Part shown: piece by piece, positions 33,067 through 41,852 of the stretch
Layout of the letters: every line of letters begins with the position of its first letter
Numbering within the stretch: the first letter of the stretch is position 1
Assembly: GCF_934295145.1 (NCBI RefSeq)
Contig: NZ_CAKRAS010000011.1
Span: 1 to 61,270 of the forward strand
Length of the DNA: 61,270 nucleotides
Origin: an uncultured Eubacterium sp.
GTDB taxonomy: Bacteria; Bacillota; Clostridia; Lachnospirales; Lachnospiraceae
Direction: 5' to 3'
Position numbers and translations under genes: made by a program
The notes under the pieces: generated by a model
Told to the model about the DNA's origin: nothing
The model's input: only the letters and a program-made list of their open reading frames with translations
Database searches by the model: none

Positions 33067-33741
33067 ATGACAGACAATTTGGAATTACAGATGGATGCCT
33101 ATCTGCCGCTTCGTGATGTCGTGTTCCAGACATTGCGCGGTGCAATCTTGAAAGGTGATCTCAAGCCGGGTGAGCGCCTGATGGAATTGCAGCTTGCTTC
33201 CAAGCTTGGCGTAAGCCGTACACCGATCCGTGAGGCTATCCGTATGCTGGAGCAGGAAGGTCTGGCAGTAACGATTCCGAGAAAAGGTGCGGAAGTAGCC
33301 AAGATGACAGAGAAGGATATGGAAGATGTACTGGAAATCCGGCTTTCCCTTGAAGGCCTGGCAGTTCGCCTTTCCTGTGAGAAGATCACACCAGCTGCAT
33401 TGCAGGAACTGAAAGTTGCAATGGAAGATTTTGAGGAAAAGACAAAGAATGGCCAGTTTGTCGAGATGGCAAAGGCAGATGTGAAATTCCATGAGATTCT
33501 TTACAAAGCATCCAACAATCCGAAATTACAGCAGCTGCTGAGCAATCTGAGAGAGCAGATGTATCGTTATCGTGTGGAATATCTGAAGGATGAGTCTATC
33601 TATCCGAGACTGATCGAGGAACATCAGAAAATGTACGAGGCATTGAAAGTGAAGGATTCCAAACTTGCGGTTTCTTATGTGGAGCGGCACCTGCATAATC
33701 AGGCGGAAGCGGTGAAAAAAATCATCCGCGAGCAGGAGTAA
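33067..33741 (+). CDS. GntR family regulator with FCD domain
   Basis: 224 residues: winged helix (about 15-80; LKPGERLMELQLASKLGVSRTPIREAIRMLEQEGL) followed by an all-helical FCD ligand domain (about 90-215) with the metal-binding His/Asp pattern (DVKFHEIL, HQKMYEAL, VERHLHNQA). It is co-transcribed with ispE, but FCD regulators normally sense carboxylic or sugar acids. No catabolic operon is adjacent, so the target is elsewhere or autoregulatory. Confidence 0.93.
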   Translation: MTDNLELQMDAYLPLRDVVFQTLRGAILKGDLKPGERLMELQLASKLGVSRTPIREAIRMLEQEGLAVTIPRKGAEVAKMTEKDMEDVLEIRLSLEGLAVRLSCEKITPAALQELKVAMEDFEEKTKNGQFVEMAKADVKFHEILYKASNNPKLQQLLSNLREQMYRYRVEYLKDESIYPRLIEEHQKMYEALKVKDSKLAVSYVERHLHNQAEAVKKIIREQE

Positions 33742-33771
33742 GAATAAAAATTAAAAATATGAGCATAGTAA

Positions 33772-33833
33772 AGGGCAGACGAGAGTCTGCCCTTTTTGTT
33801 TTGATAGGAAATTACGATGAATTTCCTATCAAA
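33772..33833 (+). terminator. ispE-gntR terminator plus second hairpin
   Basis: AGGGCAGAC / GTCTGCCCT (33772-33780, 33785-33793) with T-run is a strong terminator. A second perfect 14-bp hairpin (33800-33813 with 33820-33833, loop ACGATG) follows at once in the leader of the germination operon and could be a binding or control site. Confidence 0.85.
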
Positions 33834-33880
33834 CAAAAGCACTTCGTGTAGGTAAAAATAGCAGCAAATGAGGTGATGGT

Positions 33881-35395
33881 ATGCAGGATCAGGCTGTTTC
33901 GAAAAAGCTGGATAAAAATATATTATGGTGGAAACAGCAGTTTTCCAATTGTGCAGATATCAAAATGCGTCCGATGTGTCTTGGAAAAAATATGAACATT
34001 CGGGCATTTTTGAGCTACATCGAAGTCACCGGTGGCAAAAACATGATGGAAGATTCCCTGCTTGGAAAAATGCTGAATCGTCTGAACACCATGGAAGATG
34101 CGACGTTATATGAAGCACTGAAGGAAAACGGCCTTGGCATTTCTGATGCGACCCCTTTTGCCAAAATGTCAGAGGCGGCAAGTGGAATGCTGACCGGCGA
34201 TACCATCCTTTTTGTGGATGGATTTGACCGGGCTTTAAAAATTCCGGATAGGGGATACCCCGGCATGTCACTGCAGGAGACCGATTCAGAAAAAGCAATC
34301 CGGGGAAGCAACGAAGGATTTGGCGGTTCCATTAAACAAAATACAGCACTGATCCGAAAACGGCTGCGTTCCGTGGATCTGAAAGTGGCGGAATGCAAAT
34401 GCGGCAGGCAGACCAGCACAAATGTGGATCTGATGTATCTGAACGGAATCGTGCGGCCGGAGATCGTATCGGAAATGCAGCAGCGGCTGAATGGATTTGA
34501 AATCGATGGCATCGGAGACAGCGGTGTCATTGAGCAATTAACGGAAACACAGTGGTTGTCGCCGTTTCCACAGTTTCAGACAACCCGCAGGCCGGATCGG
34601 GTGGTAATGGCACTGTTGGAAGGCCGCGGGGTTCTGCTGGCGGATAACTCTCCGGAGGCACTGATTTTTCCAGCAGATTACAATTCTTTTATCAAGACGA
34701 CAGATGATTATTACACCAGATGGGAGATTGCGACATTTACGAGGGCCTTGCGTTATGTGGCGGCTTTTCTGTCCATGATTCTGCCGGGATTGTATCTTGC
34801 CATGACAAATTTTCATACGCAGTTGCTGCCAACGAAGCTATTGCTTTCCTTTGCGGCTGCCAGACAGGGTGTCCCGTTTCCGGGGGTGGTGGAAGTGCTT
34901 CTGATGGAACTGTCTTTTGAATTGTTGCGGGAGGCTGGTGTGCGCCTGCCCGGAGCCATGGGAAATACCATAGGAATCGTCGGAGGCCTGATTATCGGAC
35001 AGGCGGCGGTGGATGCGAATATTGTGAGCCCCATGGTGGTGATCGTGGTGGCTTTTACGGCACTTTGTTCTTTTGCTATTCCAAATGAAGATTTTGCCAC
35101 GGCATTCCGTTTGTTGAAATTTGCTTTTATTGGTTTATCTGCTGCGTTTGGTTTTTATGGATTTTTGCTTGGACTTTTGGTCCTGCTTATTCATCTGGCG
35201 CAGCTGGAAAGCTTTGGTATGCCGTATCTGATGCCTTTTGTGGGAGCGGATCTGAATGATTATCAGGATGAGAGGGATACCCTTGTGCGCCCGCCGCTGC
35301 AGGCACTGCCGCGCAGACCTTTTTATGCGAATCCGAAGAACCGAATCCGGCTCAGAATGAAATCCAGAAAGGGGCATCGTGATGCAGGATCTTAA
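33881..35395 (+). CDS. gerKA: Spore germination protein, GerKA/GerA A-subunit type
   Basis: The A subunit of a nutrient germinant receptor in the inner spore membrane. The 504 residues have a soluble N-terminal half (GRQTSTNVDLMYLNGIV, about 170-190) and a C-terminal half with about five membrane segments (YVAAFLSMILPGLYLA, GIVGGLIIGQAAV, VVIVVAFTALCSFAIP), as in the GerA/SpoVAF family. It heads an A-B-C operon and its end overlaps the B gene. Nutrient specificity cannot be deduced. Expression is expected in the forespore under sigma-G, but I could not identify a clear sigma-G promoter. Confidence 0.93.
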   Translation: MQDQAVSKKLDKNILWWKQQFSNCADIKMRPMCLGKNMNIRAFLSYIEVTGGKNMMEDSLLGKMLNRLNTMEDATLYEALKENGLGISDATPFAKMSEAASGMLTGDTILFVDGFDRALKIPDRGYPGMSLQETDSEKAIRGSNEGFGGSIKQNTALIRKRLRSVDLKVAECKCGRQTSTNVDLMYLNGIVRPEIVSEMQQRLNGFEIDGIGDSGVIEQLTETQWLSPFPQFQTTRRPDRVVMALLEGRGVLLADNSPEALIFPADYNSFIKTTDDYYTRWEIATFTRALRYVAAFLSMILPGLYLAMTNFHTQLLPTKLLLSFAAARQGVPFPGVVEVLLMELSFELLREAGVRLPGAMGNTIGIVGGLIIGQAAVDANIVSPMVVIVVAFTALCSFAIPNEDFATAFRLLKFAFIGLSAAFGFYGFLLGLLVLLIHLAQLESFGMPYLMPFVGADLNDYQDERDTLVRPPLQALPRRPFYANPKNRIRLRMKSRKGHRDAGS

Positions 35396-36485
35396 CTTTA
35401 TGAACAATCAGAAAATTTCTGCCAGACAGGTGAAGCGTACACTTACCCTGGAGCTTTTGGGAATCAGTACGTTATTGCTTCCATCACTGGTTGCTTCTCA
35501 CAGCGGTGTGGACGGATTTTTTGCACTGGCAGTGGGAGGCGGATGTGCCTGGCTTTTGCTGATTTTCTGGCAGAAATTTTTTCGGAAATGCAGTTTATAT
35601 GAATGCGTGGATGCCTTTGTTGCAGAGCTGCGATTCCCGATACTGATTTTTTATGGTACTGGATTTCTTGGAATTGCGGGGTACACGTTGTATCTGCTGA
35701 CAAGCCTGATCGAAAAACAGCTGCTGGGGAAAAACTGGGAAGTTGTCATTGTATTGACGTTGACCGGAGCAGCTTTTTTCGGATTGCTGCGTGGATTGGA
35801 ATGTCGGGTGAGAGTGTATGAGGTGCTGTATTTTTTCTTATTGATTCCGTTGCTTGTAATCCTGGGACTGGCATGTGTGGGAATTGATCCGGATGCGTGG
35901 ACACCGGTGGCGGCGTCTTCTGTTTCAAACTTTTTGCAGAGCAGTTATCTGAGTTTTTTGTTTTTTTCCGGGATTTCCCTGTATGCACTTTTTCAGCCGA
36001 GTTGTAAAAATCCAAAGGCAGCGTATCGGGGGACAAAACATGCATTGCTTGTGTTGCTTGGACTGAATCTGGTCATCTATCTGATCTTGCTTGGGGTATT
36101 TCGAAGTGATCTGCTGGTGCATTTGGACTGGCCGGTGATCGATCTGATGGCGGTAGTGAAACTTCCGGGAAATTTTCTGGAGCGGCAGGATGCGTTGATG
36201 GTTGGAATCTGGTTTTTTTGTTTGTTTGCGTTTCTGGATTCCATGCTGTTTTATGCGGTGGAGTTTTGGATGAAATTATTTCCGGGGCAAAATAAAACAG
36301 GAAAAACACAGAGAAATAAATTGTTATTGACGGGTGTTTTAACAATGGTAATCTTGATGTTGGCTTTATTATTACTGCATCATGAAGCAGTAGCAGAGCG
36401 AATGTTTTCTTGTTATTTATATGGCATACTACCTTTGATGCTGCTTTTACCATTTCTTTTAAGAATCGGAAGAAAAAATGGATAG
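35382..36485 (+). CDS. gerKB: Spore germination permease, GerKB type
   Basis: A 367-residue, 10-segment membrane protein of the GerB/spore permease group in the APC superfamily (KISARQVKRTLTLELLGISTLLLPSLV at the start). I take the ATG at 35382, seven bases after GAAAGGGG; GTG at 35379 is possible. It overlaps the A gene by 14 bases, indicating coupled translation. Forms the receptor with the A and C subunits. Confidence 0.92.
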   Translation: MQDLNFMNNQKISARQVKRTLTLELLGISTLLLPSLVASHSGVDGFFALAVGGGCAWLLLIFWQKFFRKCSLYECVDAFVAELRFPILIFYGTGFLGIAGYTLYLLTSLIEKQLLGKNWEVVIVLTLTGAAFFGLLRGLECRVRVYEVLYFFLLIPLLVILGLACVGIDPDAWTPVAASSVSNFLQSSYLSFLFFSGISLYALFQPSCKNPKAAYRGTKHALLVLLGLNLVIYLILLGVFRSDLLVHLDWPVIDLMAVVKLPGNFLERQDALMVGIWFFCLFAFLDSMLFYAVEFWMKLFPGQNKTGKTQRNKLLLTGVLTMVILMLALLLLHHEAVAERMFSCYLYGILPLMLLLPFLLRIGRKNG

Positions 36486-36559
36486 TTAAGATAGAAAGAA
36501 AAAAACATGCAAAAAGAGCGGAATCAATTCAGGTTATGATAGAAAGGCAGGTTACTGAA

Positions 36560-37657
36560 ATGGAGCAGAAGGTAGAACAGAAAATAGATTCTGCATATCA
36601 GAAAATGCGAATCATCCTGTGTGCGTTGTTTTGGACAATCTTTGTGTTTTGTCTTGCCTGCCTAGGCGGCTGTGGTGTCAATGAACTGGAAAATCAGGCT
36701 TTTCCGCTGGCGCTTGGAGTGGAGGCGCAGGATGATGGCGCAATGAAGTTATATCTGGCCTATCCGGATCTGCAGGATGAAAAGGCTTCGGAAAATGCGC
36801 TCTCATCCGATGTGTTCTGGGATGGAGAGGTACGGGATCTGTTTACCGGAATGCGCCAGATGTCGGAGAACAGCAACAAAAATCCGGATCTGAATCATTT
36901 GAAAGTGCTGATTTTGAATCCGCGGGTATTTGCGTCAGAAGATGCATCTGAGGCAGTGTTATCTTTTTTTGAAAAGGAGACAGATGCGGCCTGGAATACG
37001 TATGTGCTGTTGGCGGAGGAACCGATGGAGCAGCTTTTTTCAGAGGATATGCAGCTGCCGGAGTGCATGGGGATTTATCTGGAAGATTTGCTGGAGGAGT
37101 GGAAACATGTGAAAGACAACGCTTTTGTGACGGTTGGCACGCTGATGCAGCAGTTTTACGGAGCGGAAGAAATGATGTGTATTCCAAAGCTGGAATTGCA
37201 GAACGGAAAATTAAACATTGGTGGTTTTGCTGTATTGCATCGAATGAAAATTGCAGGAAATCTTTCATTGCAGGAAGGATATGATGCCCTGTTACTGCAA
37301 AATAAGATGCGGGAATATCAGTTCCAGATGAAGGATGGCACCGGGGTGACCGTGGAGCAACTGCGAGTAGAGCAAAAAGAGGTAGAGCAAGGAGATAGAT
37401 TGCAAAATGACGAAGTGAAAGATGCAGCACAAAAAGTACAGACGGATGGTATAGAAAATGAAAGAGAGCATACAGTAAAGAAAATTACAGTGCATGGTTC
37501 TTTTGGCATTACGAATCGTATGGAAGGAAGCCAGAAAACCCAGAAGCTGGAAGCGCAGGCAAAACGGGAATTGGAAACACAACTGCAATCTTTTGCTGAA
37601 AAGTGGCAGCAGATGCTCGGTGAAGAAACAAAATGGGTGCAGGTTGTAGTGGAATAA
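36560..37657 (+). CDS. gerKC: Germinant receptor lipoprotein, GerKC type
   Basis: A Ger(x)C family lipoprotein. From ATG 36560 (GAAAGGCAGG upstream) the protein is 365 residues, with a hydrophobic signal and lipobox LGGC at Cys38, then VNELENQAFPLALGVEA, the typical family start. ATG 36605 would give a shorter, more usual signal but lacks a ribosome site. The region about residues 265-300 is rich in Glu, Gln and Lys and low in complexity. It closes the receptor operon. Confidence 0.88.
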   Translation: MEQKVEQKIDSAYQKMRIILCALFWTIFVFCLACLGGCGVNELENQAFPLALGVEAQDDGAMKLYLAYPDLQDEKASENALSSDVFWDGEVRDLFTGMRQMSENSNKNPDLNHLKVLILNPRVFASEDASEAVLSFFEKETDAAWNTYVLLAEEPMEQLFSEDMQLPECMGIYLEDLLEEWKHVKDNAFVTVGTLMQQFYGAEEMMCIPKLELQNGKLNIGGFAVLHRMKIAGNLSLQEGYDALLLQNKMREYQFQMKDGTGVTVEQLRVEQKEVEQGDRLQNDEVKDAAQKVQTDGIENEREHTVKKITVHGSFGITNRMEGSQKTQKLEAQAKRELETQLQSFAEKWQQMLGEETKWVQVVVE

Positions 37658-37708
37658 ACCGGAAAAATATGGAAATACTCATTTCTGAGAACAGAGTGTA
37701 GAGTTGCA

Positions 37709-37780
37709 GAGATGCACAGAAGAATATGTCATGCGCTGCATGACATGCATCTCGCAGCAAGAATGCCGAGGGCATTCTTG
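37709..37780 (+). repeat. Tandem strong hairpins before spoIIR
   Basis: A two-tier hairpin with outer GAGATGCA / TGCATCTC (37709-37716, 37746-37753) and inner ATGTCATGC / GCATGACAT (37726-37734, 37738-37746) is followed by a perfect 10-bp hairpin CAAGAATGCC / GGCATTCTTG (37758-37767, 37771-37780). No T-run follows. They separate the gerK transcript from spoIIR. Confidence 0.65.
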
Positions 37781-37800
37781 AATGAAAGGAAATGAGCGTA

Positions 37801-38409
37801 ATGAAAAAAAGAATTCTGGCAGTGTGTCTGGCTGCAGCAGCCTGCATCCTGCTTTCTACAACGATACAGACCCGATGCCTGCAGCAGAGCATGGCGCAGA
37901 AAGTGCTGCGGTTCCATGTGCTGGCGAACAGTGACAGTACAGAAGATCAGGAACTGAAACGGAAGGTGCGTGATCGGGTAGGAATCGTGATGGCGGACAA
38001 ATTAAAAGATGCAAAGACTTTAGATGAGAGTACGCAGGTGGTAGAGCAGAATCTGTGTGTGATCGAGGACTGTGCGGCAGCGGTGATCGAGGATGAAGGT
38101 TACCATTATCCGGTGAGTGCAACCCTTGAAAACTGTGCGTTTCCGGAAAAAACATACGGAGCATATACCTTTCCGGGTGGCGAGTATGAGGCACTCCGTG
38201 TGGTGATCGGTTCCGGCGAGGGGCATAATTGGTGGTGTGTGATGTATCCGAACCTTTGTTTTGCAAACAGCATGTACGAGGTGGATGAGGCTTCCGGGGA
38301 AAAACTGAGGGAAGTTCTTGACCCAACGGAATATGCGGCAGTTTTGGAGAATGGAAATTTTAAGATTCGGTTTAAAATGCTCGGATTTCTGAATCGTGTG
38401 CTTGAATAA
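37801..38409 (+). CDS. spoIIR: Stage II sporulation protein R
   Basis: SpoIIR is secreted from the forespore and triggers SpoIIGA to process pro-sigma-E in the mother cell. The 202 residues have an N-terminal signal/anchor (KKRILAVCLAAAACILLSTTI) and the conserved VLRFHVLANSDSTEDQELKRKVRD and GHNWWCVMYPNLCF. The second ATG (37801) is ten bases after AAAGGA, the first is too close. A sigma-F promoter is expected but not identified among the hairpins upstream. Confidence 0.95.
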   Translation: MKKRILAVCLAAAACILLSTTIQTRCLQQSMAQKVLRFHVLANSDSTEDQELKRKVRDRVGIVMADKLKDAKTLDESTQVVEQNLCVIEDCAAAVIEDEGYHYPVSATLENCAFPEKTYGAYTFPGGEYEALRVVIGSGEGHNWWCVMYPNLCFANSMYEVDEASGEKLREVLDPTEYAAVLENGNFKIRFKMLGFLNRVLE

Positions 38410-38503
38410 TTGCGGAAAAACCTTTACAATGTGTGGGAGTTACTGGAAGAAGAAATATAGAATAAAAAGTTAAGAATAAGAAGAAAAGATGTGAGGACAC
38501 AAT

Positions 38504-38956
38504 ATGAAAAAAGACGTGTTGATTACCATCAGCGGCGTACAAACGATAGATGGAGAAGTAAACGATCCGGTAGAGACTGTCACTCCGGGAGAATATTATT
38601 TCCGCAACGGCAAGCATTACATCCTGTATGATGAAGTACAGGAAGGTGTGCAGGGAGTGACAAAGTGCATGATCAAGATAGGAGAAGATACTGTGGATCT
38701 GTCCAAAAAGGGAGCCGCCGGTGTACATATGAGTTTTCAGAAAGACAAGAAGACACGGACTTCCTATCAGACACCATATGGAAGCATGATGCTTGGTTTT
38801 GATTCACGGACGATCCGAGTGATGGAGACAGAGGATATGCTCCATGTGAAACTGGAATATGATATGGAAGTGGAAGAGGAGCATCTGGCAGAATGTACCT
38901 TGACGATGAAAGTTAAATCCAAGGGAATAAATGAGCGAAAGGAAAAAGGGGAATGA
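38504..38956 (+). CDS. DUF1934 beta-barrel protein
   Basis: A 150-residue YwiB-like protein with a predicted lipocalin-type beta-barrel (VLITISGVQ, YYFRNGKHYILYDE, LDV-like repeats of strands). Function is unknown. Its stop overlaps the murI start (ATGA), so the two are translated together. Confidence 0.88.
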   Translation: MKKDVLITISGVQTIDGEVNDPVETVTPGEYYFRNGKHYILYDEVQEGVQGVTKCMIKIGEDTVDLSKKGAAGVHMSFQKDKKTRTSYQTPYGSMMLGFDSRTIRVMETEDMLHVKLEYDMEVEEEHLAECTLTMKVKSKGINERKEKGE

Positions 38957-39798
38957 CAGATAAATTAAAAGAAAAAGACGAGTTTCGATATGCACCCATT
39001 GGTGTGTTTGATTCCGGTGTAGGCGGACTGACCGTGGCCAGAGAGATCATGCGTCAGATTCCGAACGAGCGGATCATTTATTTTGGAGATACTGCCCGTG
39101 TGCCTTACGGAAGTAAATCCAAGGAGACGATCATCCGGTTCTCCAGACAGATCATTCGATTTTTACAGAGCAAAGGTGTAAAGGCTATCGTAATTGCCTG
39201 CAACACAGCAAGCGCACTGGCACTGGAGACCATACAGCCGGAGTTTGATATTCCGATCATTGGTGTGTTAAAACCAGGAGCCAAGGAAGCTGCCAGAGTG
39301 ACAAAAAATGGGAAAATTGGTGTGATCGCCACAGAAAGTACCATTGAAAGCCAAGTGTATACTGAGGTTATTCATTCGCACAAACCAAATGCACAGGTGC
39401 TTGGCAAGCCATGTCCGCTGTTTGTGCCGCTGGTAGAAGAAGGATGGTTAAAGGATCCGGTGACTGTCGAAGTAGCAAACCGCTATCTGGAGCCATTGCT
39501 GGAATCTGGCATTGATACGCTGATCATGGGCTGCACCCATTATCCGCTGCTGCGTTCCACACTGCGTCAGATCATGGGAGAAAAAGTAAATCTCGTAAAT
39601 CCGGCCTATGAGACAGCCAGAGAACTGAAAGCCCTGCTGGAACAGAACGGACTGAACAACGACGGAAAGCAGAGTTACGAAGGACCGATGCATGAGTTTT
39701 ATGTCAGTGATGCGGCAAACAAGTTTAAGAATTTTGCAAATTCCATTTTGCCGTATGGTGTGGATACCACACAATTGATACATATTGAAGATTACTAA
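38953..39798 (+). CDS. murI: Glutamate racemase
   Basis: Makes D-glutamate for peptidoglycan. 281 residues with IGVFDSGVGGLTV at the start, both catalytic cysteines (VIACNTASA about residue 82, MGCTHYPLL about 194) and GDTARVPYGSKS. The first 14 residues before IGVFDSG are longer than in many homologues, but the ATGA overlap and GGGG site support the start. Confidence 0.97.
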   Translation: MTDKLKEKDEFRYAPIGVFDSGVGGLTVAREIMRQIPNERIIYFGDTARVPYGSKSKETIIRFSRQIIRFLQSKGVKAIVIACNTASALALETIQPEFDIPIIGVLKPGAKEAARVTKNGKIGVIATESTIESQVYTEVIHSHKPNAQVLGKPCPLFVPLVEEGWLKDPVTVEVANRYLEPLLESGIDTLIMGCTHYPLLRSTLRQIMGEKVNLVNPAYETARELKALLEQNGLNNDGKQSYEGPMHEFYVSDAANKFKNFANSILPYGVDTTQLIHIEDY

Positions 39799-39870
39799 GT
39801 GAAAAACAATTTGTAAAAGAAGATGCAGACTATTACGGTCATTTTGCAGAGCAAAGTCGGTAAAATAAGA

Positions 39871-39920
39871 AAAAAATGGAGCGCGATGAAAAATCAACAT
39901 TCATCACGCTCCATTTTTTC
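39871..39920. terminator. Bidirectional terminator between murI and a hypothetical gene
   Basis: Long stem 39871-39890 with 39900-39919, A-run on the left and T-run on the right, serving both converging genes. Confidence 0.88.
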
Positions 39921-39936
39921 TTACATATTGTAATTC

Positions 39937-40380
39937 TTATTTCTGACCGGTAAGTTTTGCGAAGAAACCACGTTTCTTTTCCGGTTTCTCCAGTGGTCCA
40001 CGCACACCGCGGACATCGGAGATGTAGAGACCACTGACAGAAGCTTTTACTTCTTTTTTCACAGGGATCTGATCATAAATCTGATTGTCTGCGATGAGAA
40101 CCATGATCTGAGGTCCGACTTTTGCTTTGACAACCGGTATTTTTGCCAGTTTTGCGAACTTCGGAGTCTGATCAATGACTTGCTGTGGCAGACCGGATTC
40201 TTTCATACGAAGCTTTTTCTTGTCGATGATCAGCATATTTACCCACTGTGCAGCCTGGTCAATGGCAGCCTGCTGTTCATCACGCTTTTTCATATTTCTT
40301 TTTCCTAAGAAATACATAAGAATGATGGCAGCCACACATACTGCGATAGCAATAATAAGCGTAATAATCTGTGGTGACAC
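39937..40380 (-). CDS. Membrane-anchored protein of unknown function
   Basis: 147 residues starting at GTG 40380 with AAAGGAGG ten bases upstream. One N-terminal membrane helix (IITLIIAIAVCVAAIILMYFLG) is followed by a soluble basic domain with coiled-coil tendency (KKRDEQQAAIDQ) and a lysine-rich tail. I do not recognise a family. It resembles small Lachnospiraceae proteins of unknown role. It stands alone and converges on murI. Confidence 0.75.
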   Translation of the reverse strand: MSPQIITLIIAIAVCVAAIILMYFLGKRNMKKRDEQQAAIDQAAQWVNMLIIDKKKLRMKESGLPQQVIDQTPKFAKLAKIPVVKAKVGPQIMVLIADNQIYDQIPVKKEVKASVSGLYISDVRGVRGPLEKPEKKRGFFAKLTGQK

Positions 40381-40602
40381 GGATATATTTCCTCCTTTAT
40401 CGGTTTTTTGTTCATAGTAAAACTAAGTCTAAGTGATATTGTATCATTGATTATGCGAAAACTCAAGAAAAAAATAGAAGAATCACTTTTCATTTACAGG
40501 AAAATATGATATCTTTAAAGACAGTGATGCCTTTTGAGAGAAGCGCAGACCGGGGGTGGATTTTTGGGGAAAAGATTCATTCGACAGAAAGGAACAATAA
40601 TA

Positions 40603-41793
40603 ATGAAAAAGAAACTCGTGATGGTATTAATGGCAGTTATGGTTGCAACTGCTGCACTTGGCGGATGTGGACAGAAAGGAGCTGGTACAGGAACCAGTGC
40701 TTCCGCAGAAGAAGAGCAGGATGTGGAAATTTCCGCAAAGGAACTGCTGAAAGCAACAGACTATAAAGTAGAGAAATATGTAAAGCTGAATGACTATATG
40801 AATATGACAGTAGAACTGTCTCAGGATTATTCTGTGACAGATGATGCAATTCAGTCTTATATCGAGTATCTGATGTCTCAGTATCCGTCTTATGAAGTAA
40901 GTGACAAGAAGACTGTTGAGAGCGGTGATATCGTAAATATCGACTATGTCGGAAAAGTAGATGGCGAAGAGTTCAGCGGCGGCAGCGCTACGGGACAGCA
41001 TCTGACCATCGGATCCGGATCTTTTATTGATGGATTCGAGGACGGACTGATTGGAAAAAATGTTGGAGATACCGTAGATCTGAACCTGAAATTCCCGGAT
41101 GACTATAGTAATAATACAGATCTGGCAGGCAAGGACGTTGTATTTACTGTTACGATCAACAGCATTGATACACAGAAAGAAATGACTTACGATGATCTGA
41201 CGGATGAGTATGTCAGCCAGAATTTTTCAAGCCAGGGAATTACAACTGTTGATGGCTTGAAATCTACAGTAAGCAGCACTTTGGAGCAGCAGGTTTATAG
41301 CAATAAAATGTCTGAGATCCAGTCAGGCGTACTTTCCAAACTTCTGGAAGAGTGTGAGGTTACAATTCCGGACGGTTTGTTAGACCAGAGAATTTCCGAG
41401 TACAAAGACCGTGTGAATAAAGCAGTAGAAGAGAGCGGAAAGAGCTTTGAAGATTATATGGGAATGTCCGAAGATGATTTCAACGATCAGGTAAGTGATT
41501 ATATTGAGGAGAGTCTGAAACAGGAGCTGATCCTGGAAGCAATCGTAAAAGATCAGAACATCTCTATTTCTGAGAAAAACTTTGAGACATTCGTAGACAG
41601 CTATGTTTCCCAGTATGGAATCGCTGACCGCGACACTTTCTATAAAGAGTACGGCGGAGAGGATTATGTAAAATTAAGCTATGCTGAGAACCAGGCACTT
41701 TCCAAAGTAATGGACAGCGTAAAGACGACGGTTGCTGACAGTTCCGATTCTTCAGATACCGGAGCAGCTGACAGTTCCGCAGACGCAGAATAA
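40603..41793 (+). CDS. Lipoprotein peptidyl-prolyl isomerase, trigger-factor-like
   Basis: 396 residues with a signal peptide and lipobox LGGC (Cys22), a short acidic linker, an FKBP domain (about 95-190; GDIVNIDYVGKVDGEEFSGG, GSGSFIDGFEDGLIG) and a trigger-factor C-terminal helical domain (about 190-370). The trigger-factor ribosome-binding domain is absent, so this is not cytosolic Tig but an exported foldase, perhaps serving like PrsA. The tail is Ser/Asp-rich. Start 40603 is set by AAAGGAA; upstream in-frame ATG codons lack sites and would hide the signal. Confidence 0.9.
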   Translation: MKKKLVMVLMAVMVATAALGGCGQKGAGTGTSASAEEEQDVEISAKELLKATDYKVEKYVKLNDYMNMTVELSQDYSVTDDAIQSYIEYLMSQYPSYEVSDKKTVESGDIVNIDYVGKVDGEEFSGGSATGQHLTIGSGSFIDGFEDGLIGKNVGDTVDLNLKFPDDYSNNTDLAGKDVVFTVTINSIDTQKEMTYDDLTDEYVSQNFSSQGITTVDGLKSTVSSTLEQQVYSNKMSEIQSGVLSKLLEECEVTIPDGLLDQRISEYKDRVNKAVEESGKSFEDYMGMSEDDFNDQVSDYIEESLKQELILEAIVKDQNISISEKNFETFVDSYVSQYGIADRDTFYKEYGGEDYVKLSYAENQALSKVMDSVKTTVADSSDSSDTGAADSSADAE

Positions 41794-41852
41794 AAAATTG
41801 AGTTTGATGTAAAAAATAACAGCTAAGGGGCTGTATATTGGGAGGCAATGAC

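Noticed and set aside
41794..41852. T-box leader for asnS
   Set aside because: The spacer is only 59 bases and lacks T-box motifs or a terminator.
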